This document shows, in pieces, positions 20,384-30,700 of a stretch of 64,000 nucleotides of DNA. The notes beneath the pieces were generated by a model that worked only from the letters and a program-made list of their open reading frames with translations, did not search any database and had not been told where the DNA came from. Position 1 is the stretch's first letter. Each line of letters opens with the position of its first letter. Both the position numbers and the translations under genes were made by a program. The DNA comes from Kitasatospora phosalacinea (GTDB lineage: Bacteria; Actinomycetota; Actinomycetes; Streptomycetales; Streptomycetaceae), in the NCBI RefSeq assembly GCF_000717185.1, contig NZ_JNYE01000051.1, positions 1 through 64,000 on the forward strand. The letters run 5' to 3'.

Positions 20384-20455
20384 GTGGACCTCCCTCGGTC
20401 GTTCCGGCCGCCGTCGGCGGGGCCCGGCGCTACCGCCGGGCCCCGTCGGGCGGTG

Positions 20456-21610
20456 TCACCGGTGGCGCCCCTGGCCGGGGGTGTCCTTGCCGGTGGTCCC
20501 CTTGCCGGTGGGGGGCAACTTCTTGTCGCGGTCGGGCAGTTCGGCCTCGATGCGCTCCTTGCGCACCTCGCCGGTGACGGTCCGCTGCTCGACGTGCTCC
20601 TCGGTCACCAGCCGCACCCGCTCGACCGGGACGGCCTCGGTGCGCACCACCGGCCGCTCGCCGTGCAGGGTAATGTCGTACTCGGCCTCCGAGATCGGCT
20701 CGCCGGACAGCGCCTGGCCCCGGTTGGCCTCGGTGATCGGCTCGCGTTCGACCCGGACCTCCTCGTGCCGCACCGGCACGGTCTGCTGCTCCTCCTCCGT
20801 GACGACGTACTTGCGCAGCCGGGCGTGCCCGGTCTCGTAGCGCTCGATGCCGACGTGCATCCGCTCCTCCGAGCGGGTCATCGCGTCGTCACCGCGCTCC
20901 GGCCTGCCGGTGCCCCGGGCGCCGGACGCGGTGGTTCCGGCCATACCGGTGGTTCCGGCGGCCCTGCCGGTGGCCCCGGTGGCCCCGGTGGTCCCGGTGG
21001 CCCTGGCGGTGCCGGTGGCACCGGCAGCACCCATGGCGCCGGTCGTCCCGGGGGTGCCGGTCGTCCCGGGGGTGCCGGTCGTCCCGGGGGTGCCGGGAGT
21101 GCCGGTCAGGCGGGTGTCGGAGGGGCCGGTGCCGGCCCCGGTGGGGCGGCCTGTCGCGGGCTTGGTCGCTGCCGCTCCGGCCGCTCCGGCCGCACCCGCT
21201 GCGCCCGCGGTGCCCGCGGCGCCCGTACCGCCCTGCCCGGAGTGGGCCCAGCCGCCTTCACCGGGCTGGTTGGCGGCCTTCCAGGCGTTGTCCCAGGCGA
21301 TGCCGTAGTGCTGGTACAGCCGGTGCTCCTCCTGCTCGGAGAGGTGTCCGCCGCCGTCCACGTCGACGTTCGGCGCGTCCTTGACCTTGTCCTTGTCGTA
21401 GGGCACCTGGAGGTGGCCGTCGACCACGTGGGCGTCGCGGAGCGGGACGAAGGACTCGCTGGCACCGAACCAGCCGGTCTTGACGCTGACCCACTCGGGT
21501 TTGCCCGTGGAGTCGTCGAGGTAGAGGTGGTCCGCCTTGCCGATCTTGTTGCCCTGGGCGTCGTGGACGGGCTGGTGCAGCATGGAACGGATCTGTTGCT
21601 CGGTGATCAT
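20456..21610 (-). CDS. PRC-barrel/DUF2382 stress protein with collagen-like linker
   Basis: 384 residues from ATG 21610, preceded by AAGGAGG. Residues 1-115 are a PRC-barrel ([39 protein letters not shown]). Residues about 125-245 are a low-complexity Gly-X-Y tract ([19 protein letters not shown] and similar) broken by short stretches. Residues 260-360 are DUF2382/YsnF-like ([40 protein letters not shown]). PRC-DUF2382 proteins are general-stress proteins of unknown biochemistry. The Gly-X-Y tract could trimerise like collagen or act as a flexible spacer. A GTG two codons earlier (21616) is closer to the ribosome site. Confidence 0.85.
   Translation of the reverse strand: MITEQQIRSMLHQPVHDAQGNKIGKADHLYLDDSTGKPEWVSVKTGWFGASESFVPLRDAHVVDGHLQVPYDKDKVKDAPNVDVDGGGHLSEQEEHRLYQHYGIAWDNAWKAANQPGEGGWAHSGQGGTGAAGTAGAAGAAGAAGAAATKPATGRPTGAGTGPSDTRLTGTPGTPGTTGTPGTTGTPGTTGAMGAAGATGTARATGTTGATGATGRAAGTTGMAGTTASGARGTGRPERGDDAMTRSEERMHVGIERYETGHARLRKYVVTEEEQQTVPVRHEEVRVEREPITEANRGQALSGEPISEAEYDITLHGERPVVRTEAVPVERVRLVTEEHVEQRTVTGEVRKERIEAELPDRDKKLPPTGKGTTGKDTPGQGRHR
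21041..21094. repeat. 18-bp tandem repeat in the collagen-like coding tract
   Basis: GGTCGTCCCGGGGGTGCC is repeated three times exactly (21041, 21059, 21077). Read on the minus strand each unit gives two Gly-X-Y triplets. Unequal pairing here would lengthen or shorten the linker without shifting the frame. Confidence 0.85.
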
Positions 21611-21747
21611 TTGCACACGCCTCCTTCACATTCCAGCACTGCGCGCCTGGCCGACCGGGGGCGAACGAAACCCCTCTCCGCCCCGCGCGCGCGAATCGGC
21701 ATATGCCAAACCGAGGGCGCGGGGCCGACGTGGACACCTGAAACCGG

Positions 21748-22005
21748 CTACACCCCGCCGTCCCCGTCCCCGTCCCCGCCCCCGGCTCCGTCCCCGGCTC
21801 CGTCCCCCTCCCCGTGGCCGTGGCCGTGGCCACCCGGCTCCGGCTCAGGCCCGGACTCGGGCTCCGGCTCGGGCTCCGAGCCGTCCTCCTCCCCCCGGTC
21901 CTGCTCGGCGTACTCCCCCGGCCCGGCCCGGTCGGGCCGCCACGGCAGGCCGTCGCCGTCGACGGGGTCGCCCCCGGCCGCCCTGTCCGACTTGTGGTGG
22001 GTCAC
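21748..22005 (-). CDS. Small acidic low-complexity protein (85 residues)
   Basis: GTG 22005 is preceded by GGAGG at six bases, a good start signal. The first 40 residues look like a real protein (MTHHKSDRAAGGDPVDGDG, then LPWRPDRAGPGEYAEQDRG). The rest is repetitive: SEPEPEPESGPEPEP, GGHGHGHGEGDG and a Gly-Asp tail, all from short DNA repeats. No known domain. It stands between the DUF2382 and DUF2252 genes on the same strand and may belong with the stress group. The acidic/His tail might bind metal, which is speculation. Confidence 0.55.
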   Translation of the reverse strand: MTHHKSDRAAGGDPVDGDGLPWRPDRAGPGEYAEQDRGEEDGSEPEPEPESGPEPEPGGHGHGHGEGDGAGDGAGGGDGDGDGGV

Positions 22006-22060
22006 TGTTGCCTCCGACGGTGCAGTTGGTGCGGACGTTGCCGGTCTTGCGCCCCCGGGA

Positions 22061-23413
22061 TCAGGCGTCCTCGGCCTGGACCTCGCCGGAGGCGATGGCG
22101 TCGGCGAGCCGGGCGTGGTCGGCGGTGTTGAGCTCGGCGTAGTGGTGGGCGAAGGCGGCCACCGCGCGGTCGAAGGTGTCGCTGCGGCCGAGGTAGGCGG
22201 CGATGGCGATCCGGTCGCCGGAGCGGGCGTGGGCGCGGGCCAGGGCGGTGCCGCACAGGACGGCGTAGGCGCGCAGGCCGCGGGTGGTCATCTGGCCGAC
22301 CTCGGCGGAGCCCTTCATGTCGCGCAGCTGGCGCCAGTAGAAGTGGCGCCCCCCGGGGCCGGTCATCCAGCCGAGGAAGATGTCGCTCGCGGCCTGGGTG
22401 AGCCGCTGCCCGGCGACCACCCGCTGCCCGTGGTGGGCGTACCGGCTGGGCCCGGCGTAGGGCTCCAGGACGGACGCCTCGGCCTCCTTGACCTGGAGGA
22501 CCAGCGGGTCGTCGGCGTCCCGGCCCTGGAGCAGGACGACGAAGCAGCGGGTGCCGACGCTGCCGACGCCGACGACCTTGCGGGCGGTGTCGACGTAGCG
22601 GTAGCGGTCGAGCAGGCGGCCGCGCTCCTCGGGGAGGGTGGCGCGGTAGTCGGCGAGCATGCCGTGCACCTCGTCGGCGTCGAAGCCGACGTGCTCGATC
22701 AGCGGGGGCTGGTCCTTGAAGCGGCGGCGCCCGTTCGCGGTGGTCTCGGTGAGCTTGCCCGCGGCCTGCAGGCTGTCGCGGCGGCGGGCGGCGGCGAGAC
22801 CGGCCTCGGTGCGGCGGCGCGGCTTGCCCTTGACCTGGTCGGGCAGGTCGTCGGCGTCGATCCGCCGGTACCAGACCGGGAGTTCGCCGAGCGCGGCGAG
22901 TTCCCGGACGTGCTCGCGGTAGGCGCGGACGGCCCCCAGCACGACCCGGTGGGCCTCCTCGGGGCCCTCGCCGTTCTCCCGGGCGGCGACGGCGAGGCTG
23001 GCGGCCAGGCGCTGGACGTCCCACTCGAACGGGCCGGGCAGCGTCTCGTCGAAGTCGTTGAGGTCGAACAGCAGGGCGCGTTCGGGCGAGGCGAACAGCC
23101 CGAAGTTGACCAGGTGGGCGTCGCCGCAGAGCTGGACGGTCAGGCCGCTGTCGGGGGCGGTGGCCAGGTCTGCGGCCATCACGGCGGCCGCGCCGCGCAG
23201 GAAGGCGAACGGGGAGGCGGCCATCCGGCCGTTGCGGATCGGCACCAGGTCCGGGAGGCGGCTCTCCGCCTGGGCGCGGAGCACCGCGAGCGGGTCGGGG
23301 CGGTCGGCGGCGGGCCGCCAGTGGCCGGTGGTGGAGCGGGGGGCGCGCTTGCGGGCGGCGCGGCCGGCCTCGGTGCGTTCGTCGACCGTCAGGTAGGGGG
23401 CGGGGGCGTCCAT
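22061..23413 (-). CDS. DUF2252 family protein
   Basis: 450 residues from ATG 23413. DUF2252 is a kinase-like fold family of unknown substrate. The conserved points are RNGRMAASPFAFLRGAAAVMAADL, VQLCGDAHLVNFGLFASPER, LLFDLNDFDETLPGPFEWDVQRL and the later GVGSVGTRCFVVLLQG and FYWRQLRDMKGSAEV. The HxN in GDAHLVNFG and the D-F-D in LNDFDET match kinase-type catalytic and metal loops. It is downstream of lpdA but separated by a strong hairpin. Confidence 0.87.
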   Translation of the reverse strand: MDAPAPYLTVDERTEAGRAARKRAPRSTTGHWRPAADRPDPLAVLRAQAESRLPDLVPIRNGRMAASPFAFLRGAAAVMAADLATAPDSGLTVQLCGDAHLVNFGLFASPERALLFDLNDFDETLPGPFEWDVQRLAASLAVAARENGEGPEEAHRVVLGAVRAYREHVRELAALGELPVWYRRIDADDLPDQVKGKPRRRTEAGLAAARRRDSLQAAGKLTETTANGRRRFKDQPPLIEHVGFDADEVHGMLADYRATLPEERGRLLDRYRYVDTARKVVGVGSVGTRCFVVLLQGRDADDPLVLQVKEAEASVLEPYAGPSRYAHHGQRVVAGQRLTQAASDIFLGWMTGPGGRHFYWRQLRDMKGSAEVGQMTTRGLRAYAVLCGTALARAHARSGDRIAIAAYLGRSDTFDRAVAAFAHHYAELNTADHARLADAIASGEVQAEDA

Positions 23414-23449
23414 CGGCGGACTCCTCACGGCTCGGGGCCGGAAGACGTA

Positions 23450-23492
23450 CCGCCCCGGCGCGCCCCCGTACCAGCGGGGGGCGCCGGGGCGG
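23450..23492 (-). terminator. Terminator after lpdA
   Basis: A long GC stem (CCGCCCCGGCGC... with ...GCCGGGGCGG, one bulge) around the loop GTACCAGC, starting about 37 bp after the lpdA stop and before the DUF2252 start. It should separate the two genes. Confidence 0.6.
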
Positions 23493-23528
23493 CGAGCACT
23501 CACCCGGACGGCGGCACCGCCTGCGGTA

Positions 23529-24935
23529 CTACATGTTGATCATGTGGCCGGCGAGGCCGTGGACGGCCTCCTTGACGGCCTCGCCCAGCGTCGGGTGGGC
23601 GTGCACGTTGCGGCCGACCTCGTGCACCGTGAGGTCCCACTGCTGGGCCAGCGTCAGCTCGGGCAGCAGCTCGGTGACCTCGGGGCCGATCAGGTGGGCG
23701 CCGAGCAGTTCGCCGTGGGTCTCGTCGCAGATGACCTTGACGAAGCCGACGGGGTGGCCGAGGCCGTGCGCCTTGCCGTTCGCGGTGAACGGGAACTTGG
23801 CGACCTTGACGGCGTGGCCCTGCTCCCGGGCCTGCGCCTCGGTGTACCCGAAGCTGGCGACCTGCGGCTGGCAGTAGGTGGCGCGCGGGACCATCACGAA
23901 GTCGATCTCCATGGTCTCGGCCCCGGCGATGGTCTCGGCGGCGATCACGGCCATCGCCTCGGCGGCGTGCGCGAGCATCAGCTTGGCGGTGACGTCGCCG
24001 ATCGCGAAGATGTGCTCGACGCTGGTGCGGCCGCGCCCGTCGACGGCGATCGCGCCGCGCTCGGTGAGCTGCACGCCGGTGACCTCCAGGCCGTAGCCCT
24101 GCACCCGCGGCACGAAGCCGATCGCCTGGAGGACCTTGTCGGCCTCCAGCACCTCCTGCTTCCCGTCCCGGGTGACGGTGACCTTCACCGGCCCCGCCGG
24201 GTCGGAGTCGTCGATCGCGTCGACCCGGGTGGAGGTGAGCACCTTGATGCCCAACTTGCGGTACTGCTTGGCGAGTTCGGCCGAGACGTCGGCGTCCTCC
24301 AGCGGCACCATCCGGTCCAGGAACTCGACGATGGTGACCTTCACGCCGTAGTTGTGCAGCACGTACGCGAACTCGACGCCGATCGCGCCCGCACCCGCGA
24401 TGACGATCGACTCCGGCAGCTGCTCGGTGAGGATCTGCTCCTCGTAGGTGACGACCCGTTCGCTGAGCGAGGTGCCGGGCAGCAGCCGGGTGGTGGCGCC
24501 CGCGGCGACGATGCAGTGGTCGAAGGTGACGACCTCGAAGCCGCCGCCGCTCAGCGCGACCTGGAGGGTGTGGTCGTCGACGAAGGTGCCCCAGCCGTCG
24601 TACTCGGTGATGCCGTTCTTCTTCATCAGGTAGTGGACGCCCTTGACCCGGCCGTCGGCGACCTGCCGGGAGCGGTTGAACGCCTTGCCGTAGTCGAAGG
24701 ACACCTTGCCGTCGACCTCGATGCCGTACAGCTCGGCCTCGTTGAGGACGGTGTGCGCGAGCTCGGCGTTGCGCAGCAGGGCCTTCGAGGGGATGCAGCC
24801 GACGTTCAGACAGACGCCGCCCCAGTACTTGGCCTCGATCACGGCGGTGCGCAGGCCGAGCTGGGCGGAGCGGACGGCGGCGGTGTAGCCGCCGGGGCCG
24901 GCGCCCAGGACGACCACGTCGTAGTGCGTGCTCAT
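23529..24935 (-). CDS. lpdA: Dihydrolipoyl dehydrogenase (E3)
   Basis: 468 residues, the family length. It has the FAD site [21 protein letters not shown], the redox disulfide in [16 protein letters not shown], the NAD site [17 protein letters not shown], the second FAD motif [16 protein letters not shown] and the active-site end [15 protein letters not shown] (His-Glu pair). It reoxidises dihydrolipoamide in the pyruvate, 2-oxoglutarate and branched-chain dehydrogenase complexes and in glycine cleavage. ATG 24935 follows GAAGGAG. No E1/E2 gene is nearby, as often for the shared E3. The TnpB element lies just upstream, in or near its promoter region. Confidence 0.95.
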   Translation of the reverse strand: MSTHYDVVVLGAGPGGYTAAVRSAQLGLRTAVIEAKYWGGVCLNVGCIPSKALLRNAELAHTVLNEAELYGIEVDGKVSFDYGKAFNRSRQVADGRVKGVHYLMKKNGITEYDGWGTFVDDHTLQVALSGGGFEVVTFDHCIVAAGATTRLLPGTSLSERVVTYEEQILTEQLPESIVIAGAGAIGVEFAYVLHNYGVKVTIVEFLDRMVPLEDADVSAELAKQYRKLGIKVLTSTRVDAIDDSDPAGPVKVTVTRDGKQEVLEADKVLQAIGFVPRVQGYGLEVTGVQLTERGAIAVDGRGRTSVEHIFAIGDVTAKLMLAHAAEAMAVIAAETIAGAETMEIDFVMVPRATYCQPQVASFGYTEAQAREQGHAVKVAKFPFTANGKAHGLGHPVGFVKVICDETHGELLGAHLIGPEVTELLPELTLAQQWDLTVHEVGRNVHAHPTLGEAVKEAVHGLAGHMINM

Positions 24936-24954
24936 CGGATCTCCTTCGTGGATA

Positions 24955-25000
24955 CTCCCGGCTTCAGCCGGGGGAGGAAACGAAGCTCCCGCGTAGCGGG
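24955..25000. repeat. Pair of GC hairpins upstream of lpdA (possible vestigial IS605 right end)
   Basis: The first hairpin is CCCGGC-TTCA-GCCGGG (24957-24972), the second CCCGC-GTA-GCGGG (24988-25000), with the link GGAGGAAACGAAGC between. Read on the minus strand this resembles the hairpin-rich right end of an IS605-type element in inverse orientation to the TnpB gene next to it. It lies within 70 bp of the lpdA start and so within its leader or promoter. Confidence 0.4.
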
Positions 25001-25070
25001 GGGCGGTACGGCGTACCGGTAGTTGATGATGCTTCACATGGTCACATACAGGGGTAGTAGTGTGTGAGAC

Positions 25071-26291
25071 ATGGCGGCCACCCACGTGAAGCGGGCTTTC
25101 AAGTTCCGCTTCTACCCGACCGATGCGCAGGCGGCTGAGCTGTCGCGCACCTTCGGTTGCGTGCGGAAGGTCTACAACATGGCGTTGCGGGCTCGTACCG
25201 AGGCGTGGACGCTGCGTCGGGAGCGGCTGAACTACAACGCCACGTCGGCGATGCTGACGGCGTGGAAGAAGACGGAGGAACTGGCGTACCTGTCCGAAGT
25301 GTCGTCCGTGCCGTTGCAGCAGTCGCTGCGACACCTGCAGGGGGCGTTCTCCAACTTCTGGCAGAAGCGGGCGAAGTACCCGACCTTCAAGTCGAAGAAG
25401 AAGTCCCGCCGCTCCGCCGAGTACACCACCAGCGCGTTCCGCTACCAAGGCGGCCGGCTGACCCTGGCCAAGATGGCGGAACCGCTGGACATCGTGTGGT
25501 CCCGTCCGCTGCCTGAGGGCGCGGCTCCCTCCACGGTGACCGTGTCGCAGGACGCTTCGGGGCGCTGGTTCGTCTCGCTGCTGTGCGAGGACCGGCCGTC
25601 GATGCCCGCTCCGGTCAACGCGGCTGTCGGTGTCGACGCCGGGATCACCAGCCTGGTGACGCTCTCCACCGGCGAGAAGGTCGCCAACCCGAAGTTCGAG
25701 CGCGCCGACCGCGAGCGCCTGGCCAGGGCCCAGCGGGAGCTGGCCCGCAAGGCCAAGGGCTCCCGCAACCGGGACAAGGCCCGTGTCAAGGTCGCCCGGG
25801 TGCACGCCCGCATCGCCGACCGCAGGCGTGACTTCCTCCACAAGCTCACCACTCGACTCGTCCGCGAAAACCAAACGGTCGTGATCGAGGACCTGACGGT
25901 CCGCAACATGCTGGGGAACCACGGCCTCGCCCGGGCGATCTCGGACGCCTCGTGGACCGAGCTGCGGTCCATGCTGGAGTACAAGGCCCAGTGGTACGGC
26001 CGCGAGCTGATCACCGTCGACCGGTGGTTCCCCAGCTCCAAGCTGTGCTCGGCCTGCGGGACCATCCGCAACGCGATGCCGCTGAACGTCCGCGAATGGG
26101 AGTGCGCCTGCGGTGCGGTCCACGACCGGGACGTGAACGCGGCACGCAACATCCTGGCCGCCGGGCTGGCGGTTGCAGCCTGTGGAGACGGTGTCAGACC
26201 TCAACGGAGCACTCCGGGCGGGCAGTCGTCGGTGAAGCAGGAAGAAGTCCCACCGCCGCGCCCACGCGCAGCGGCTCAGCCGCGAGGCTGA
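25071..26291 (+). CDS. tnpB: TnpB, RNA-guided nuclease of IS605-type element
   Basis: 406 residues. It starts [21 protein letters not shown], the usual TnpB N-terminal helix region. The split RuvC site looks intact: Asp189 in [15 protein letters not shown], Glu273 in [13 protein letters not shown] and Asp354 in [12 protein letters not shown]. The zinc finger is CSACG...CACG. TnpB proteins use an omega-RNA from the element's right end to cut DNA next to the TAM, favouring element retention, and are ancestors of Cas12. The C-terminal 35 residues overlap the omega-RNA region and are low-complexity. No tnpA in the window, so movement would need help in trans. Confidence 0.93.
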   Translation: MAATHVKRAFKFRFYPTDAQAAELSRTFGCVRKVYNMALRARTEAWTLRRERLNYNATSAMLTAWKKTEELAYLSEVSSVPLQQSLRHLQGAFSNFWQKRAKYPTFKSKKKSRRSAEYTTSAFRYQGGRLTLAKMAEPLDIVWSRPLPEGAAPSTVTVSQDASGRWFVSLLCEDRPSMPAPVNAAVGVDAGITSLVTLSTGEKVANPKFERADRERLARAQRELARKAKGSRNRDKARVKVARVHARIADRRRDFLHKLTTRLVRENQTVVIEDLTVRNMLGNHGLARAISDASWTELRSMLEYKAQWYGRELITVDRWFPSSKLCSACGTIRNAMPLNVREWECACGAVHDRDVNAARNILAAGLAVAACGDGVRPQRSTPGGQSSVKQEEVPPPRPRAAAQPRG

Positions 26292-26326
26292 GGGGAACCC
26301 CCGCCCCAGGGCGGGGAGGAAGTCAA
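26170..26326 (+). ncRNA. Putative omega-RNA of the TnpB element
   Basis: The 3' end of tnpB and the right end hold stacked hairpins: CTCAGCC-GCGA-GGCTGAG (26275-26292, alternative GCGGCT-C-AGCCGC at 26271-26283) and CCCCGCCC-CA-GGGCGGGG (26299-26316). They end in AGGAAGTCAA at 26326. In known systems the scaffold ends at the element boundary and the next about 16-20 bases are the guide. Here the guide would begin GTTCCTCGATCC, which is the 3' end of the M1 peptidase gene. The 5' end is a guess. Confidence 0.45.
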
Positions 26327-27765
26327 GTTCCTCGATCCTTCAGGAAGCGGCGGACGGCCTCGCGGCCCGTGCCTCCCAGTACACCAGGCCGGGGGGCGGG
26401 GGAAGGCTCCGGCACCGGCAGGTCGGGCAGCGCGCCCCGGTGCAGCCAGGCGTCGAGCAGCGGGCCGAGCGGGCGGTCGGTGTAGCGGGCGGCGTGCGCG
26501 GCGAAGTCGGCGGTGGTGACGACGGCGTGCCGGTAGGCGGTGGCCCAGTCGCGCAGCAGCCGGAAGAACTCGCCGTCGCCGAGGGCGCAGCGCAGCGCGT
26601 GCACGGTCAGGCCGCCGCGCTCGTAGACCCGGTCGTCGAACATGTGCCGCTTGCCGGGGTCGCCGATCGCCAGGTCCTGCGGCAGCGCGCGCAGTTGCCG
26701 GTGGGCGTCGGCGGCCAGGCGCTGGGCGGTGGGGCCGCCGGTGCGCTCGGACCACAGCCACTCGGCGTACTTGGCGAGGCCCTCGTTGAGCCAGATGTGC
26801 CGCCAGTCGGCGACGGTGACGCTGTTGCCGAACCACTGGTGGGCGAGTTCGTGGGCGACCAGGCGCTCCCAGCCGCGCCGCCCGTCGACGTGGTTGCGGC
26901 CGAAGGTGGCCATGCCCTGCGCCTCGACGGGCACGTCCAGGTCCTCGTCGACGACGGCGACGGTGTACCCGTCGAACGGGTACGGGCCGAACAGCTCCTC
27001 GAACAGGCGCATCATCTGCGGCTGCCGGGCGAAGTCGTGCTCGAACCGGGCGGTCAGCGGCTGCGGCACCCAGCCGCTCTGCGGCACCGTCCCGGGGGCG
27101 CGCTCGGCCAGCGGCACCCGGCGCAGCGGGGCGACCACCAGCCCGACCAGGTAGCTGGCGGTGGGCGCGGGCTGCTCGTACACCCAGGTGGTGGCGGAGG
27201 AGCGGGTGGTGCGGCTGAGCAGGCGGCCGCCGGTGACCACGGCGTACGGGGACGCGGTGGTCACCGTCAGCTGGTAGGCGGCCTTGTCGGCGGGGCGGTC
27301 GTTGCAGGGGAACCAGGACGGGGCGCCGGTGGGCTGGGAGGCGACCAGGGCGCCGTCGGTGATCTCCTCGAAGCCGAGGCCGCCCCAGGGGCTGCGCACC
27401 GGCCGCGGGTTGCCGGACCAGTGCACCTCGCAGGTGAACACCGCCCCGGCGGCGGGGGCCTTGGCGGGCTTGACCCGCAGCTTGCCGTCCCGGTGGGCGT
27501 GGTGCGCGGGCTTCCCGTCGACCAGCACCTTGCCGATCCGGAAGTCGGCGAGGTCGAGGGTGAACTCGCGCAGCGGTTCGGGCCCGGCGATGGCGGCGAT
27601 CCGGGCGGAGGCGGCCAGCCGGTTGGGGCCGGGCCGGTAGTCGAGCGCGAGCTCGTACCGGTGGGCCCGGTAGCGGCGGTCCCCGTGCCGGGGGAAGTAC
27701 GGGTCGGCGTCGGGGGCCTGCTTGGGGCTCAACGCGGGGGTTCCTCCTGGCGCGGGGGCGGTCAT
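26323..27765 (-). CDS. M1-family zinc metallopeptidase (aminopeptidase-like)
   Basis: 480 residues. The zinc site is [10 protein letters not shown] (His305, Glu306, His309) with the third ligand in [10 protein letters not shown] (about 328). The substrate-binding G-x-M-E-N is altered to [10 protein letters not shown]. The N-terminal beta-domain (25-200) and the short length match small actinobacterial M1 enzymes lacking the long C-terminal superhelix. There is no signal peptide or membrane segment. ATG 27765 starts 3 bases after the stop of the Pls-type synthetase, so the two are coupled. Epsilon-polylysine producers carry zinc aminopeptidase-type degrading enzymes (Pld), so this protein may hydrolyse the synthetase product. 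The stop codon is supplied by the TnpB element right end, so the last residues may not be original. Confidence 0.85.
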   Translation of the reverse strand: MTAPAPGGTPALSPKQAPDADPYFPRHGDRRYRAHRYELALDYRPGPNRLAASARIAAIAGPEPLREFTLDLADFRIGKVLVDGKPAHHAHRDGKLRVKPAKAPAAGAVFTCEVHWSGNPRPVRSPWGGLGFEEITDGALVASQPTGAPSWFPCNDRPADKAAYQLTVTTASPYAVVTGGRLLSRTTRSSATTWVYEQPAPTASYLVGLVVAPLRRVPLAERAPGTVPQSGWVPQPLTARFEHDFARQPQMMRLFEELFGPYPFDGYTVAVVDEDLDVPVEAQGMATFGRNHVDGRRGWERLVAHELAHQWFGNSVTVADWRHIWLNEGLAKYAEWLWSERTGGPTAQRLAADAHRQLRALPQDLAIGDPGKRHMFDDRVYERGGLTVHALRCALGDGEFFRLLRDWATAYRHAVVTTADFAAHAARYTDRPLGPLLDAWLHRGALPDLPVPEPSPAPRPGVLGGTGREAVRRFLKDRGT

Positions 27766-27768
27766 TGC

Positions 27769-30700
27769 TTACTGCCAGGCTTCGATCGGGTTGCCGAGCC
27801 AGCGGGTGTCGGCGGGCACCGTCTCGGCGCGCATCACCAGGGAGGCCGGGCCGAGGGTGGAGCGCTCGCCGACGGTGCTGCCGGGCAGCACGATCCCGCC
27901 CGGGCCGAGGGTGGCGCCCGCGCGGAGCTCCACAGTATCCAGCCGCATGATCCGGTCGTGGAAGAGGTGGGTCTGCAGGACGCAGCCGCGGTTGACGCTG
28001 ACGCCGTCGCCGAGGGTGACCAGGTCGGCCTCGGGCAGCCAGTAGCTCTCGCACCACACGCCGCGGCCGATCTTCGCGCCGAGGGCGCGCAGCCACAGGT
28101 TCATCAGCGGCGTCCCGGCGGTGCGGCCGACCAGCCAGGGCACGGCGAGGACCTCGGTGAAGGTGTCGGCGAGCTCGTTGCGCCACACGAAGCCGGACCA
28201 CAGCGGGTGCTCGACGGCCCGGAACCGGCCGACCAGCAGCCACTTCGCGGCGGCCGAGACCAGGCAGGCGGCCAGGCCCGCGGCCAGCAGCACGAGGCCC
28301 GACAGCAGCGGCTGACCGAGGGCGCAGAGCGCGGCGGCGGTGAGCACGGCCAGCGCGGTGGAGGCGAGCACCGGCACGATCCGGGCCAGTTCGGTCGCCC
28401 CGCGGGCCCAGCGCAGCCGGGCGGGCGGCTCGTAGGTCAGCGCGAGGTCGGCGGTGTCGGCGGCCCGGGGCAGCTTGACCGGCGGCATGCCGAGGTAGGA
28501 GCTGCCGCGCTTGGCCTTCTTCGGCGTCGCGGACAGCACGCCGACCAGGCCCCGGTCGGGGACGGCCCGGCCGGGCGCGGTCATCCCGGAGTTGCCGAGG
28601 AAGGCCCGCTCGCCGATCTCGGCCCGCCCGATCCGCACCCAGCCGCCGCCCAGCTCGTACGGGGCGATCAGGGTGTCGTCGGCGAGGAACGCGCCGTCGC
28701 CGACCTTGGTCAGGCTGGGCAGCGCCAGCACGGTGGACACCTCGGCGCCCTTGCCGACCCGCATGCCCAGCAGCCGCAGCCACACCGGGGTGATCAGTCC
28801 GGCGTACAGCGGGAACAGCGTCTCGCGGGCCAGGTCCATCAGCTGGCTGACCGTCCAGGCCTGCCAGCCGGTGCGGCCGTGCAGCGGGTGGTAGCCGGTG
28901 CGCAGGCCGAGCGAGAGCAGCCGGACGCCCGCCAGGACGAGCGCGGCGTAGGCCAGGCCGTAGGCGAGGGTGGCGGGGACGAGGGCGGTCAGGGCGCCGC
29001 GCAGGGCTTGGCCGAGGCCGTCGCCGGGGTGGACGAACCGCCCGGCGACCAGCAGGGCGGGCAGCGCGGCGAGCAGCGGCAGCAGGGAGAGGGCGAAGCC
29101 GGTGGCGCCGTAGGCGGCGGCCCAGCCGGGGGTGCGCGGCGGGCGCTGCTTCGGCCAGCCGCGTTCGGCCTTGCCGGTCTTGGCGGCGGGCGCGCCGGCC
29201 CAGCGCTGGCCGGTGGGGACGGCGCCGGTGACGCCGGAGCCGGGGGCGACCTCGGCCCGCTTGCCGATCTTGGCGCCGGGCAGCAGGGTCGAGCGGGTGC
29301 CGACCACGGCGCCCGCGCCGATCCGCAGCGCGCCGATCTCCAGCCGGTCGCCGTCCAGCCAGTGGCCGGACAGGTCGACCTCGTTCTCGACGGCGCAGCC
29401 CTTGCCCAGGCGCAGCAGGCCGGTGACGGGCGGCAGGGCGTGCAGGTCGACGTCGGGGGCGACCCGGCAGCCGAGCGCCCGGGCGTAGCGGATCAGCCAG
29501 GAGCCGGAGAGCTGGACCGCGCCGGTGGCCTCGGCGAGCCGTTCGGCGGTCCACAGCCGCAGGTGGACGGAGCCGCCGCGCGGGTACGTGCCGGGGCCGA
29601 CGCCGCGCAGCAGCAGCCGGGCGCCGCCCGCGGCGAGCGCCAGGCGGCCGGGCGCGGAGTACAGCAGGACGGCGCCCGCGGCCAGCAGCCACCAGGGGGC
29701 CACGGGGGCCCACGGGTAGTCGCCGAGCAGGTGCAGCACGGTGCCGAGGACGCCGAGGGCGAGGCTCCAGCGCAGGCCGGTGAGGGTGGCCAGCGGCAGG
29801 GTCAGCAGCAGTTGCAGGGCCTGGGCGCGGCGGGGCACGGGGGCGACGGTGCGGGCCGGGCCCTCGGCCCGGGCGGACTTCTCCAGCAGCCGGGCCAGCT
29901 TGCGCAGGGTGGGCTGCTGGTAGACGTCGAGGACGGAGGCGGCCGGGTAGCGGGCGCGCAGCAGGGTGGTGAGCTGGGCAGCGGCCAGCGAGCCGCCGCC
30001 GATCGCGAAGAAGTCGTCGGCGGCGCCGCGGGGCGGGGTGCCGAGGATCTGCGCCCACTGCTCGGCGAGCCAGGCCTCGGTGCCGTACAGCTGCTCGGTG
30101 GGGCCGGAGGCCTCCAGGTCGGGCAGCGGCCAGGGCAGCGCGTCCCGGTCGACCTTGCCGGAGGTGCGGGTGGGCAGGTGCTCGACGGTGGCGAGCAGCG
30201 GGACGAGGGCGGCGGGCAGTTCGGCGCGCAGCCGGGCGACGGCGGCGTCCCGGTCGAAGCCGTCCTGGGCGACCAGGTAGCCGACCAGCAGCTGGTTGCC
30301 GCTGCGGGCGGTGCGGACGGCGGCGGCCGCGCCGGAGACGGCGGGCAGCGCCTGGAGGGCGGCGTCGACCTCGCCCAGCTCGATCCGTCGTCCGCCGAGC
30401 TTGATCTGCTCGTCGGCGCGGCCGAGGAAGACCAGGCCCTCGGGTTCGGCGCGCACCAGGTCGCCGGAGCGGTAGGCGCGCTCCCAGCCGAGGGATTCCA
30501 GCGGGGCGTACTTCTCGGCGTCCTTGGCCGGGTCGAGGTAGCGGGCCAGGCCGACGCCGCCGATCACCAGCTGGCCGCTGCCGCCCATCGGGACGACCTC
30601 GCCCGCCCCGTCGACGACGGCGAGCTCCCAGCCGTCCAGCGGCAGGCCGATCCGGATCGGGGCCCGGCCGCTCATCAGGGCGCCGCAGGCGACCACGGTG

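Larger units (their letters stand above)
25028..26326 (+). mobile_element. IS200/IS605-family element carrying only tnpB (IS1341-like)
   Basis: About 1.3 kb with one gene, tnpB, and no tnpA. The left end is placed at 25028 because TTGAT stands at 25023-25027, the insertion/TAM pentamer known for ISDra2-type elements. A hairpin-like pair TCACATAC/GTGTGTGA (25042-25067) follows. The right end is placed after GGGCGGGGAGGAAGTCAA at 26326, after three hairpins. There is no target duplication, as expected for peel-and-paste elements. The right boundary falls exactly on the stop codon of the M1 peptidase gene. Boundaries are by eye. Confidence 0.65.

Noticed and set aside
21041..21094. Three spaced repeats as a possible CRISPR array
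   Set aside because: Units are contiguous, have no spacers, and lie inside a coding collagen-like tract.
17513..23539. 2008-codon open frame on the plus strand
   Set aside because: It runs across the Clp gene and then antisense to several clear genes. Its composition is Arg/Pro/Gly, typical of shadow frames in high-GC DNA.
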